Source: Clostridia bacterium (lineage in GTDB: Bacteria > Bacillota > Clostridia > Christensenellales > Aristaeellaceae). From it: 34,691 nt of DNA. The DNA lies in assembly GCA_017523615.1 (NCBI GenBank), contig JAFWWK010000254.1, positions 1 to 34,691 on the forward strand. Reading direction: 5' to 3'. The notes below the pieces were generated by a model, which was given only the letters and a program-made list of their open reading frames with translations, had not been told where the DNA came from and did no database searches. The translations under genes and the position numbers were made by a program. Below, piece by piece: positions 9,040 to 21,864 of the stretch. Position 1 is the first letter of the stretch; each line of letters starts with the position of its first letter.

Positions 9040-9043
9040 TGCT

Positions 9044-9796
9044 ATGAAATACCATATCGACACCATCCCGGTATGGGACGCCGTGAAGGAAATGTGCGGC
9101 TGTCCCATGTGCCGTCTGAAATGCAAGATCGAGGAAAACGACGTGGTCCGCTATCTGGGCGGCTCCGTCATGGAGCCCTCCACCCGCATTCAGGTGAACG
9201 CCAAAGGCTTCTGCCCCCGGCACCAGATGCTGCTATATGCGCAGAAAAACCGCCTCGGCCACGCGCTGATGATGCACAGCCACCTTCAGGAGACCCGGAA
9301 GGAAGTCAAAAGCATCTTTGAACGGGCCGAGAAAGGAAAAACGGCCGGCGGCGGACTCTTCAGCCGTTCCAGGGGAGAAATGAAGGACGCGGTCGCGAGT
9401 GCGGCAAAAAGCCTGAAGGCCATGGCCTCCTCCTGCATCCTGTGCGATTCTATCCGTGAAAACCTGGACCGCTATGCCTATACCCTGATCCACCTGTACC
9501 AGACCGACAGCGCCTTTAAACGGGCCTTTATCGACAACGGCGGGGTATGCCTTTCCTGCGCCGGCGATCTCCTGGCCCTGGCGGCCGAGGAAATGAAGGG
9601 CGAGGTGCTTTCGGAATTCCTCCGGGACCTGGACGCCACATTGTCGGCCCGGATGGAACAGGAGGATCACGACCTGAAGAATTTCACGCTGATCTTCGAT
9701 TACCGCAACGCCGGCAAGGCCCTCGACGGCACAAAAGGCGCCCTGGAAAGGACCGTCAACACCCTTCGCGGTGCCTGCCTGGAGGAACCGAAATGA
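9044..9796 (+). CDS. DUF6062 family protein, Cys-rich
   Basis: 250 residues without signal peptide or membrane helix, matching what I know of the DUF6062 family of Clostridia. Paired metal-ligand candidates run along it: C18, C20, C23 and C27; C57 with H60 in GFCPRH; C131 and C134 in CILC; C169 and C172 in CLSC. This suggests zinc or Fe-S binding in the cytoplasm, but no reaction is known. Between the Cys blocks lies a basic, Lys/Arg/Gly-rich stretch (about 85-126). The start is 4 nt after the stop of the membrane-protein gene, so translation is probably coupled, and a strong terminator follows at 9802, making it the last gene of the operon. Confidence 0.85.
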   Translation: MKYHIDTIPVWDAVKEMCGCPMCRLKCKIEENDVVRYLGGSVMEPSTRIQVNAKGFCPRHQMLLYAQKNRLGHALMMHSHLQETRKEVKSIFERAEKGKTAGGGLFSRSRGEMKDAVASAAKSLKAMASSCILCDSIRENLDRYAYTLIHLYQTDSAFKRAFIDNGGVCLSCAGDLLALAAEEMKGEVLSEFLRDLDATLSARMEQEDHDLKNFTLIFDYRNAGKALDGTKGALERTVNTLRGACLEEPK

Positions 9797-9801
9797 CACG
9801 A

Positions 9802-9827
9802 AAAAACGCGGCCCCGGCCGCGTTTTT
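9802..9827 (+). terminator. Rho-independent terminator of the envelope operon
   Basis: A perfect inverted repeat, five A plus CGCGGCC (9802-9813) pairing with GGCCGCG plus five T (9816-9827), with a minimal loop. It lies 5 nt after the DUF6062 stop codon. Confidence 0.92.
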
Positions 9828-9855
9828 CTGACTGCGAATGAAGAGAGAACCCATC

Positions 9856-11388
9856 ATGAAAAAAACGCTTTTACTGCTGCTGTGCCTGCTGCTGTGCCTG
9901 CCGGCGCTTCCGGTCCTGGGTGAAGACGCCGCCCTCCCGCCCTTTGAATTGCCCTTTTCCGCACCCGAAAACGATTCCGCGCCGACCAGGACCTCTGATA
10001 TCAAGCTGTATCTGCCCAACGAGGATTCCTCCGCGCTGGTCACAGTGGATACGGTGGTGGTGCTCCGGCCCTTCAAATGGTATGCCGAACCGGTCCTGGA
10101 AGCGCTGTTTTCCTGGCGTCCGATCTCCGGCCAGCCCACCAAGGCCCGAAGCCTGCCGGGCGCGTCCTACCTGGCCCTGAATACCATGAATCCCGTAGAG
10201 ATATCCGACGGGATCGCCACTGTCAACCTGGCGGCCTCCGCCATGAACCTCTCCCACGAGGATCTGTATACCGTGTGGATGGCCATCACCGACACCCTGT
10301 GCCAGTTCGGCGACATCCGCGGGGTCAACCTGCTCATCAGCGGCATCCAGCCCGGCATTGACGTGGCCAGCCAGACCCCGGCGGGCACCGCCCTCAGGCA
10401 GAGCGACGACCTGGCCACCCTTTGGGCGCGGGCAGAAAGCCGGCGCTCCAGCGCGGCCTCCGGCAAAAGGATCACCTGCGACGTGACGCTGTATTTCCCC
10501 GCCTTTGACGGACGCGGCATCCTGTGTGAAACGCGGACCCTTGTCTTTGCATCCACCACCCCGCCCCAAATGGCCAAGGTGCTCCTGTCAGCCCTGTCCG
10601 AAGGCCCGGAGGACATCCATGTGCCCGCTCTTCCGGACCTGAACACGCTTTTGAACGCCGTATTCATCAGCGAGGACAGCGGCGAACGGGTGCTGTCCCT
10701 CCGTTTTGACGATGCCCTCGACACCGCGCTTTCCGACTCCGGCATTTCCCGCGCATGCTTCTGCGCCTCCCTGGCCTATACCATGACCACCTTCCTTCCC
10801 GGCATCGCCGGGCTGGATGTATGGATCGGGGACAGCCAGGTAACAAGCGTGACCCCGGAAGCCACCTACCAGGGAGCGGGGGAAGCGATCGCTTTTGCCG
10901 ACGGCATCATGCGCCGTTCCCAGTTCGCCATTTTCCTCCTGAGCCAGTGCACGCTGTATTTTTCCGACGGCAGCGGCATGCTGAAGGCCACGGAACGGGC
11001 CATTCCCTGGTATGAGACCCGCAGTCCCCGTTTCCTTCTGGAACAGCTGATCCTGGGCAGCATGCATTATGATTCCGTGAAAGCGCTGAAAAGCGTCATC
11101 CCCTCCTCGGTGTCCGGCGGCGACATCCTGGCCGTCGCCCTCCCCGCCCGCGGGAACTGCCTCCTGGTCAGCCTCACCCCGGGCTTCCTTGCCGCCTGCA
11201 AGGGAATGGCGCCGGATATGGAAAAAGCCATGGTCTACGCCATGGTCAATACGCTTACGGAGCTTGAGACCGTCAACGAGGTCTGCTTTTTTGCCGGCGC
11301 AGAACAGGCCGACACCTTTGCCGGCAGCATCGTGATGCGCGGCACGTTCCTGAGGAATGTCAACATGATCAATAAGCTGCCGGAATGA
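9856..11388 (+). CDS. Secreted protein with three GerMN-like domains
   Basis: 510 residues from the ATG at 9856. That start gives a textbook Sec signal (MKKTLLLLLCLLLCLPALPVLG) and has the purine-rich AAGAGAG about 9 nt upstream; the in-frame ATG at 9838 has no ribosome binding site. There is no lipobox, so it is probably secreted or anchored by other means. Three segments have the GerMN pattern (strand xVxLYFP, then a helix, and a later LxxxFxxAL and VNTLTExxxV type element): about 48-165, 200-340 and 350-500. GerMN domains occur in germination protein GerM and in envelope proteins, where they are thought to bind wall or spore-coat components. It sits just after the operon terminator, so it needs its own promoter or read-through. 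Exact role unknown. Confidence 0.8.
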   Translation: MKKTLLLLLCLLLCLPALPVLGEDAALPPFELPFSAPENDSAPTRTSDIKLYLPNEDSSALVTVDTVVVLRPFKWYAEPVLEALFSWRPISGQPTKARSLPGASYLALNTMNPVEISDGIATVNLAASAMNLSHEDLYTVWMAITDTLCQFGDIRGVNLLISGIQPGIDVASQTPAGTALRQSDDLATLWARAESRRSSAASGKRITCDVTLYFPAFDGRGILCETRTLVFASTTPPQMAKVLLSALSEGPEDIHVPALPDLNTLLNAVFISEDSGERVLSLRFDDALDTALSDSGISRACFCASLAYTMTTFLPGIAGLDVWIGDSQVTSVTPEATYQGAGEAIAFADGIMRRSQFAIFLLSQCTLYFSDGSGMLKATERAIPWYETRSPRFLLEQLILGSMHYDSVKALKSVIPSSVSGGDILAVALPARGNCLLVSLTPGFLAACKGMAPDMEKAMVYAMVNTLTELETVNEVCFFAGAEQADTFAGSIVMRGTFLRNVNMINKLPE

Positions 11389-11429
11389 TCTTTCATGCCG
11401 ATCTCATTTCCGCATATCCGTATGCACAT

Positions 11430-11469
11430 CAAAGCCGGGAACGGACCGCAGGGCCTGTCCCCGGCTTTG
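11430..11469. terminator. Hairpin between convergent genes, possible bidirectional terminator
   Basis: CAAAGCCGGG (11430-11439) pairs perfectly with CCCGGCTTTG (11460-11469), with inner pairing possible in the 20-nt loop. It sits between the convergent GerMN and CBM9-like genes. There is no proper T-tract on either side, so termination is uncertain. Confidence 0.45.
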
Positions 11470-11485
11470 ACGGATCACGGGAAAC

Positions 11486-12148
11486 CTAATCAAAGATGAG
11501 CCGTCCGAAAAACTCCGGGCAGTGGAAATCCGGCTTCTCCAGGCCGATCCGCTTCCAGGAAAGATAATGCGGGCGCGCTGTTTTGTCCCCGCATTTGTAC
11601 ATGTTCCCGGTCATTTCCCCTTCGAACCGGTATCCGGGACAGAACAGGCGGAAAAAGGAAAGAGGGATCCTGTATGACACCTCCCAGCCTTCTGCCGTCC
11701 TGGCCGTGCGGATGGAAAAGTATGACGCGGCGTCCTGTCTTACCATATTGAACCGGTCCGCCCTTTTCGATCCGACCTGGAGGCACAGGCAGCCGTTGGG
11801 ATTGATCTCGAAATTGAAATAATACGCCGACCCCCCGGGCCTGAAGAAAAATTCCAGGCAGCTGTCCTCCCATACCGGGGAGAGCGGCGCGCTGTTTTCG
11901 GCACGTATCTCCCTTTCGGCGGCGCGCATGCGCACGTGCAGGCTTTCAGCGTCATGGCAGATCTGGCCCCATGCCCGGATCCCCGTATCCTCCATCCAGA
12001 GCGCCTGATCGATGTTGATCTTGGGGACCTTTTCCCAGTCCGGTCCCCCCGTCACCGCGACAATCCGATAATCCTCCGCGCCTGCGGCACGCTCTCCTCC
12101 GCCTTTTTCCATATTCCTTTTTCCCCCAAAAAACGCATCCGAAGCCAT
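11486..12148 (-). CDS. Carbohydrate-binding family 9-like protein
   Basis: 220 residues from the ATG at 12148, chosen because GGAG lies 7 nt upstream; an ATG at 12112 is the alternative. There is no signal peptide, and nearly the whole length is one CBM9-like domain. Typical elements are the N-terminal strand with IDQALW, WGQICHDAESLHVRMRAAE, the acidic VWEDSCLEFFFRP segment, FNFEINPNGC, and a C-terminal HYLSWKRIGLEKPDFHCPEFFGRL, which is a hallmark of short free-standing members in Bacillota. Family members bind sugars or decorate glycan-active enzymes, but the stand-alone version has no defined role. It lies downstream of the AEC transporter gene on the same strand, separated by a heptamer microsatellite. 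Confidence 0.8.
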   Translation of the reverse strand: MASDAFFGGKRNMEKGGGERAAGAEDYRIVAVTGGPDWEKVPKINIDQALWMEDTGIRAWGQICHDAESLHVRMRAAEREIRAENSAPLSPVWEDSCLEFFFRPGGSAYYFNFEINPNGCLCLQVGSKRADRFNMVRQDAASYFSIRTARTAEGWEVSYRIPLSFFRLFCPGYRFEGEMTGNMYKCGDKTARPHYLSWKRIGLEKPDFHCPEFFGRLIFD

Positions 12149-12160
12149 TCCAAAACTCCA

Positions 12161-12208
<48 letters not shown>

Positions 12209-12211
12209 CCC

Positions 12212-13156
12212 CTACATCACCCCCAGTCCCTTGAGCGCCGTCAGCGTCAGGAACATGGTCACCATGGATAATATGGTGGTCACGATCAGGATCTGCCCGG
12301 CCAGGCTGCCGTCGCCGTCCACGTTTTTCGCCAGCACATAACCGCCCACCGCCGTCGGCGTGGCAAAGAAGCATACGATCGCGGCCATCTGCTCATTGCG
12401 GATGCCAAACAGCGCCCCGACGAGGATCATCAGCGGGGAGATCACCGCCAGGCGCAGCACGGACGCCGAAACGGCGAGCTTTCCGCTTTTCCTGAAGGAT
12501 TCCACGTCCGTCATGGCGCCCAGGGCCACCAGCGCAACGGTGGAGCCCGCCGAGCCCAGGTTGTCCACGGTCTTTTCGACAAACACCGGCAGCTTCAGCC
12601 CCGTCAGGTTGCATACGACGCCCAGCACCGTCCCGATCAGGAAGGGATTGGACGCCACTTTTTTGATCACGTCCGCGGCCTTTGGCTTTTCCCCGCCCGA
12701 ATATAATGCCAGCACGATGGGCGCGGTGATATTGTAGAAAATGACCATCACCGGAAGGGGCAACGCGATCACCGCCGCCGCCGCTTCTCCGTAAAGATTG
12801 GTGATCAGCGAGAATCCCAGGATGGCCGCGTTGCCGCGGAAGACTCCCTGGATGAACTCGCCCCGGGCCGGCCCGGGGCCGATAAACCTGGGGACCAGCA
12901 GGCACAAAAGCACAAGGACCGCCGCCGTGCCGACAAGGCATACCAGGATCAGCTTCAGGTCAACCACGGCGCTCAGGTCGGAGGAGTAGACCTGGCTGAA
13001 AAGCTTGCACGGGATCAACGCCACAAAAGCCAGGCGGTTGATCCTGTTGGAGGCCTCCTTGTTGATGACGCCGGTTTTGCGCAGCACGAACCCAACCAGC
13101 ATCAAAAGAAGGATCGGCCCCACGCCGTTCAGGCTGAATACCAGCATTTCTCCCAT
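12212..13156 (-). CDS. AEC-family (auxin efflux carrier-type) transporter
   Basis: 314 residues, nearly all hydrophobic, with about ten membrane helices, the usual size and architecture of the AEC family (PF03547). The first half begins with NGVGPILLLMLVGFVLRKTGVI, and the family-typical GVFRGNAAILGF segment is near 108-119. A central hydrophilic loop (GGEKPKAADVIKK) separates two bundles, and the second half contains SNPFLIGTVLG and a late ATPTAVGGYVLA motif. Bacterial members export or import small organic acids such as malate, lactate or amino-acid derivatives across the cytoplasmic membrane; the substrate is not predictable here. GGGAGG lies 7 nt before the ATG. It follows rubredoxin on the same strand, but a terminator hairpin lies between them. 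Confidence 0.9.
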   Translation of the reverse strand: MGEMLVFSLNGVGPILLLMLVGFVLRKTGVINKEASNRINRLAFVALIPCKLFSQVYSSDLSAVVDLKLILVCLVGTAAVLVLLCLLVPRFIGPGPARGEFIQGVFRGNAAILGFSLITNLYGEAAAAVIALPLPVMVIFYNITAPIVLALYSGGEKPKAADVIKKVASNPFLIGTVLGVVCNLTGLKLPVFVEKTVDNLGSAGSTVALVALGAMTDVESFRKSGKLAVSASVLRLAVISPLMILVGALFGIRNEQMAAIVCFFATPTAVGGYVLAKNVDGDGSLAGQILIVTTILSMVTMFLTLTALKGLGVM

Positions 13157-13186
13157 TCCGTTGCCCTCCCCAAATCCTCATACGCA

Positions 13187-13241
13187 AAAGGGAACTGTAA
13201 ACGCCGGGCGATTTCCGCGCCGTGCCGCTACAGTTCCCTTT
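13187..13241 (-). terminator. Terminator of the rubredoxin gene
   Basis: A 13-bp perfect stem, AAAGGGAACTGTA (13187-13199) with TACAGTTCCCTTT (13229-13241). On the minus strand it ends in TTTT. The 29-nt apical part can form a further GC-rich hairpin. It starts 15 nt after the rubredoxin stop. Confidence 0.75.
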
Positions 13242-13256
13242 ATGTTCTTCAGGCGC

Positions 13257-13415
13257 TCATTCCACCGGGGTAAAGGCGCTCTTGTCCAGGCCGCAGACGG
13301 GGCACACCCAGTCCTCGGGGATGTCTTCGAAAGCGGTGCCGGGGGCAATGCCGCTGTCAGGATCGCCCAGTTCGGGATCGTAGACATAGCCGCAGGGGCA
13401 TTCGTACTTGGTCAT
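13257..13415 (-). CDS. Rubredoxin with shortened first knuckle (CxC)
   Basis: 52 residues, the usual rubredoxin length. The longer open frame upstream is rejected because AGGAGG precedes the ATG at 13415. The body is canonical: [19 protein letters not shown], then [12 protein letters not shown], with the second CxxCG knuckle intact. The first knuckle reads C6-P-C8-G-Y instead of the usual CxxCGY, one residue short; the codons TGC CCC TGC are clear. Rubredoxins carry one electron on an Fe(Cys)4 centre in the cytoplasm, typically to oxygen- or peroxide-reducing partners such as rubrerythrin, which is encoded 13 kb away. It is a single-gene unit with its own promoter and terminator. Confidence 0.93.
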   Translation of the reverse strand: MTKYECPCGYVYDPELGDPDSGIAPGTAFEDIPEDWVCPVCGLDKSAFTPVE

Positions 13416-13457
13416 GTTTGTTTCCTCCTGTTTTTTTTCGGTGGTTTTGATGCCGGA

Positions 13458-13486
13458 ATTATAGCATATGTTCCCCGCTTTGGCAA
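13458..13486 (-). promoter_or_regulatory. Promoter of the rubredoxin gene
   Basis: Reading on the minus strand, TTGCCA (13486-13481), a 17-nt spacer and TATAAT (13463-13458), with TGC directly before the -10, making it extended. It lies about 43 nt upstream of the ATG. Confidence 0.8.
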
Positions 13487-13585
13487 GAAAAAGCATTTAT
13501 TCCGATCCCATCGCAGGCATACGGCCCGTGAGCCGCCTTCGGCATACCCGAGGCCCTTTATCCGGCGTCTCACCGGCAGTCCTGT

Positions 13586-15208
13586 TCAGTTCCTTTCTCT
13601 TCTGAAGGGCAGGAAACGCAGGGCTTTCCTGAACTTTGCGGGCATGTCCTCGGCACGGATGGCGCCGAGGGCGGCCGCCGCCAGGCCATACGCCGCCAGG
13701 CCCGTAAGGATGCAAACCGCCACAGGCAAAAGCGTACTGCCGTCAAGGCAGGCGTTCCCCCCGAAAACAAAGGTATACACCGCCCAGACGGCCAGGCCCA
13801 TCAGGGCGGAGGCCCCCATGGGCCGCAGGACCACATCCGTCACCGAAAAGCGCATGCGGGTATATTTGCATACATACACAAGGTTCGGCACCATGGATAC
13901 CGTATAGCACACCAGGGATGCGATGGGCGCCCCGTGGATGTTGATCCGAGGATCCCGCACCAGAACCAGGTTCAGGACGATCTTGCACACCACCCCGGCC
14001 AGAAGGGTCAGCATCGGGATGTGCTGCTTGCCGACTCCCTGAAGAATGCCCGAGGTGGCCTGCACCATGGTAAACAGGATGATGGTCAGGGCTGAGATCT
14101 CCAGAAGGGATCCCGCCATCATCAGCTGTTCCGCGGAGTACTGGGATCCGCCGTAGCACAGGAACAGGATGGGCCGGGCCAGCAGGCTCATGCCCACGGA
14201 GCAGGGAAACCCGATCACCGAGGCGATCCTCAGCCCCATGGCGGCCTCCCGGGACACATGGTCCATGTCCCGTTTGGCTAGGCCCGCGGCGATGTCCGGG
14301 ACCAGGTTGGTGGACATGGCCATGGCCAGGGCGGTGGGCACGTTGATCATGGTGATGACCATGCCGGAATACATGCCGTAGCGGATGCGCGCCTCGCTGG
14401 AGTCCATCCCGGCGGCGGTCATCAGGTTTTTCAGCGTCGCTGAATCGATGGTGGACGCCAGGGGGACGATGCAGGCCCCCAGGGTGATGGGGATGGAGAT
14501 GAAAACGATCCGTTTGGCCATCTGGCTGAAGGAGATCCCCCCGTCATCCTCCGCGGGAGGAAGGGGCTTTTCCTTCGTCAGGCGGTACTTGACGATCATA
14601 TAAAGCATGGCCGCGCACTCGGCCAGGGAGGTGCCCAGCAGCGCCCCGGCCGAGCCCATGGTCCAGCCGCCCCTCTGAAAACCGATGGAGGCGAAGGGCA
14701 GTGCCACAGCCACCTTCCCCACCTGCTCGATCAGCTGACTGACGGCGGTGGGCATCATATGCCTTCGGCCCTGCATATACCCCCTGAAGGCGCTCATAAC
14801 ACAGACAAAGAACAGGGAAGGCGCGATGCACATATAGCTGAGGAACCCCTCCGGCGTGCCCACCAGCGAGGCAATGGCCCGGGAGAGGAGCAGAAGGATG
14901 ACCGTGGTCACGATGCCCAGGACGGTCAGGAGCCTCAGGGCGGTGGTGAACACCTTCCGGGCGTTCTCCGTCTGCCCGATGGTCATATAATGGGATACCA
15001 TGCGCGAAATGGCCACCGGGATCCCCGCCGATGTGATGGTAAGCAGCAGGTTATAGGCCGGGAAGACCTGCTGGTACAGCCCCATGCCTTCGCCCCCGAT
15101 GATATTGGCCAGAGGGATGCGATAAAGCACGCCCACCACCTTGCAGATGAGGCCGGCCAGGCCCAGGACGGATATACCGCCCACCAGGCTGCGCTGTTTT
15201 TCTGTCAT
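13586..15208 (-). CDS. MOP-superfamily flippase, SpoVB/polysaccharide-export type
   Basis: 540 residues from the ATG at 15208, which has AAGGAG at ideal distance; upstream codons are not supported. About 14 membrane helices are expected, as in lipid-linked oligosaccharide flippases. The N-terminus (GGISVLGLAGLICKVVGVLYRIPLANIIGGEGMGLYQQVFPAYNLL region) is diagnostic of the SpoVB/YtgP group of Bacillota, which move lipid II-like or other polyprenyl-linked glycans across the cytoplasmic membrane. A basic C-terminal tail ends the protein. It follows gyrA on the same strand after 113 nt containing a large inverted repeat. Whether it serves spore cortex, wall or exopolysaccharide export cannot be decided from this window. 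Confidence 0.9.
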   Translation of the reverse strand: MTEKQRSLVGGISVLGLAGLICKVVGVLYRIPLANIIGGEGMGLYQQVFPAYNLLLTITSAGIPVAISRMVSHYMTIGQTENARKVFTTALRLLTVLGIVTTVILLLLSRAIASLVGTPEGFLSYMCIAPSLFFVCVMSAFRGYMQGRRHMMPTAVSQLIEQVGKVAVALPFASIGFQRGGWTMGSAGALLGTSLAECAAMLYMIVKYRLTKEKPLPPAEDDGGISFSQMAKRIVFISIPITLGACIVPLASTIDSATLKNLMTAAGMDSSEARIRYGMYSGMVITMINVPTALAMAMSTNLVPDIAAGLAKRDMDHVSREAAMGLRIASVIGFPCSVGMSLLARPILFLCYGGSQYSAEQLMMAGSLLEISALTIILFTMVQATSGILQGVGKQHIPMLTLLAGVVCKIVLNLVLVRDPRINIHGAPIASLVCYTVSMVPNLVYVCKYTRMRFSVTDVVLRPMGASALMGLAVWAVYTFVFGGNACLDGSTLLPVAVCILTGLAAYGLAAAALGAIRAEDMPAKFRKALRFLPFRRERN

Positions 15209-15253
15209 TGCGTCACTCCTTGTCCGCGCCGCCAAGGGATCCTGCCCTTTGAA

Positions 15254-15301
15254 ACGGAAACTGCGTTTCCGTATGAAATGCCGTGGAAACGCAGTATCCG
15301 T
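15254..15301 (-). terminator. Large inverted repeat after gyrA, probable terminator
   Basis: Arms of 16 bp with one mismatch (15255-15270 and 15285-15300) around a 14-nt loop, between the gyrA stop and the flippase start. The left arm can also fold on itself (ACGGAAAC TGC GTTTCCGT). The following T-run on the minus strand is short, so it may only attenuate. Confidence 0.45.
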
Positions 15302-15321
15302 CATTTAAAGCGGCGGGAAAA

Positions 15322-17844
<2,523 letters not shown>

Positions 17845-17862
17845 AATTTATAGTCCTTTCAC

Positions 17863-20046
<2,184 letters not shown>

Positions 20047-20338
20047 TTACGTTTTTTCCCTTCCTCTTCCCCGCGCAGCGCCCGGCGTATTTCCGCGGCC
20101 CGGCCTTCGCTTTTTCGCGCCTCTTTTACGCCACTTTTTCCCCGGCCTCACTGCCAGCCCCTTGCTTTTCCGCCTCCGTTCCCTGAGGAAATGCCATATT
20201 GCCGCCACATTTTTGACTTTCTTTAACTTTCTCATTTTCTTCACGCTGTGTTCAAATTTTTGTAACAATTTTCTCCTATGATGTACCTGTGACGGAGAGT
20301 AAATGATCTCCGGATCCAAACCAAAAGGAGGAAAACAT

Positions 20339-21643
20339 ATGAAAAAGAAGGTTATTATTTCTGTGATCTCCCTTGCCTGCATATGCTGCCTGGCCATCGG
20401 CCTTATCCCGGCCGGCGCGGACACGTCCGTCATTTCCGAAGAGGAGATCGGCGCCATCGTCAACACGCAGACCGACACGTCCCTTATCTCCAGCCCCTTC
20501 ACCGAGGCTGTGAGCCAGGTGCGCGACAGTGTGGTCGGCATCAACAACTACCAGACCCAGTCCTCGTCCTACGGCTACGGCTTCGGATTCGGTTTCGGCG
20601 GCGATTACGGCCGCCAGCCCTCCGAAAGCCTGTACGGCACCGGTAGCGGCGTGGTGATCACCTCCTACGGCCATGTGCTGACCAATTATCACGTGGTCGA
20701 AGGCGCCAGCCGCATCACCGTGACCACCTCCGCCGACAGCGAGGAACATGAGGCCGTCTTGCTGGGCTACGACGCCTCCCTGGACATCGCCATTCTTCAG
20801 GTCAACGGCCTCAATGTGAAGCCTGTGAAGCTGGGAGACAGCGACGCGCTGCAGGTGGGCGAATGGGCCATCGTCATCGGCAACCCGCTGGGCGAAAAAT
20901 TTGCCCGTACCGTGACCGTCGGCATCGTCAGCGCCGTGGACCGCCAGGTGACGGACACCAGCTACGACCGTTATTACCGCCGCTACACCACCACCAACAC
21001 CATGATCCAGGTGGACGCGGCCATCAACAGCGGCAACTCCGGCGGCGGCATGTTCAACATGCTTGGCCAGCTGATGGGCATCCCCGCCCGCAAGTATTCC
21101 AGCAATTCCTTTATCGAGGCGGATGTTGACAACATCGGCATGTGCATCCCGATCAACGTGGCCAAGCCCCTGATCGAGGAAGTGCTCCGCGGCCATGGCG
21201 GCCAAGCCGCGTCCGCCGCTCCCGCCGCCGGAAACAACGGCACCGACACGTCCATGCTGAACAAACCCCGCCTGGGCGTGACCGTCGCCACCCTTTCCTC
21301 CAGCGCCACCGTCAAGCTGCCCCTGGGCGCCTTTGTACGCGAGGTGGATGAAAACAGCCCCGCGGCCGAAGCCGGCATCCGGAAGGGCGACGTGATCGTG
21401 GCCGTGAACGGGACCGACACCCCCTCCGCTTCCGCCGTGATCGGCATGCTCCAGGGCCTGAAGGAGGGCGACGTGGTCACCGTCAAGGTCTACCGCGCCA
21501 ATGGCGCCGCCGAGGCCATCAGGGAGAACACCCTGGACCTGAACGCCATCGATCCCAACGGCGAATACATCGATATCCAGGTCACCCTGCGGGTCATCGA
21601 AAACCAGTCCTCCTTCATTCCCGCTCAAGTTCCCGCCGCTTAA
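20339..21643 (+). CDS. htrA: HtrA/DegP-type serine protease with PDZ domain
   Basis: 434 residues from the ATG at 20339, behind a strong AAAAGGAGG. The N-terminus is a signal peptide or anchor (MKKKVIISVISLACICCLAIGLIPAGA). A Gly/Tyr/Phe-rich stretch (78-91) leads into the S1C protease domain with the complete triad: H118 (LTNYHVV), D149 (DASLDIAIL) and S234 (GNSGGG). A PDZ domain follows (about 290-390, with ENSPAAEAGIRKGDVIVAVNG). It is an envelope quality-control protease that degrades misfolded exported proteins. It is transcribed alone, divergently from gyrB, and ends at a strong terminator. No CtsR or CIRCE element is visible upstream. Confidence 0.95.
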   Translation: MKKKVIISVISLACICCLAIGLIPAGADTSVISEEEIGAIVNTQTDTSLISSPFTEAVSQVRDSVVGINNYQTQSSSYGYGFGFGFGGDYGRQPSESLYGTGSGVVITSYGHVLTNYHVVEGASRITVTTSADSEEHEAVLLGYDASLDIAILQVNGLNVKPVKLGDSDALQVGEWAIVIGNPLGEKFARTVTVGIVSAVDRQVTDTSYDRYYRRYTTTNTMIQVDAAINSGNSGGGMFNMLGQLMGIPARKYSSNSFIEADVDNIGMCIPINVAKPLIEEVLRGHGGQAASAAPAAGNNGTDTSMLNKPRLGVTVATLSSSATVKLPLGAFVREVDENSPAAEAGIRKGDVIVAVNGTDTPSASAVIGMLQGLKEGDVVTVKVYRANGAAEAIRENTLDLNAIDPNGEYIDIQVTLRVIENQSSFIPAQVPAA

Positions 21644-21674
21644 AACAACAGCGTCATCACATCCCCGAACTCCC

Positions 21675-21711
21675 GCGCCGGCGCGCCTGAAAAGGTACGC
21701 CGGCGCTTTTT
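21675..21711 (+). terminator. Terminator of htrA
   Basis: Perfect 9-bp stem GCGCCGGCG (21675-21683) with CGCCGGCGC (21698-21706), 14-nt loop, then five T. It lies 31 nt after the htrA stop. Confidence 0.9.
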
Positions 21712-21770
21712 GTCCGCCCGCCGTCTCCGGGCCCTGTGCGGAGCATTTTTCCCACGGTATGTTTCATCCC

Positions 21771-21799
21771 TTGCGCGGCGGGAACAAATTATTTATAAT
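21771..21799 (+). promoter_or_regulatory. Promoter of the potassium-uptake genes
   Basis: TTGCGC (21771-21776), 17-nt spacer, TATAAT (21794-21799). The transcript would carry an 8-bp hairpin, CCGGGCGC with GCGCCCGG (21817-21824/21831-21838), shortly before the ribosome binding site. No c-di-AMP riboswitch is visible in the short leader. Confidence 0.7.
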
Positions 21800-21864
21800 A
21801 TCAGGTAAACAAGGCTCCGGGCGCTCAAGGGCGCCCGGATGATCCCCCTGAGGAAGTGTTGCGC

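Noticed and set aside
9838..9855. Upstream ATG as start of the GerMN protein
   Set aside because: There is no ribosome binding site before it; the ATG at 9856 follows a purine-rich site and begins a typical signal peptide.
20047..20235. 62-residue very basic minus-strand frame between htrA and gyrB
   Set aside because: The ATG has no good ribosome binding site. The basic composition is explained by purine-rich, GC-rich DNA, and neighbouring frames are also open and basic.
20276..21628. 450-residue minus-strand frame across htrA
   Set aside because: Antisense to a protease with an intact catalytic triad and a strong ribosome binding site.
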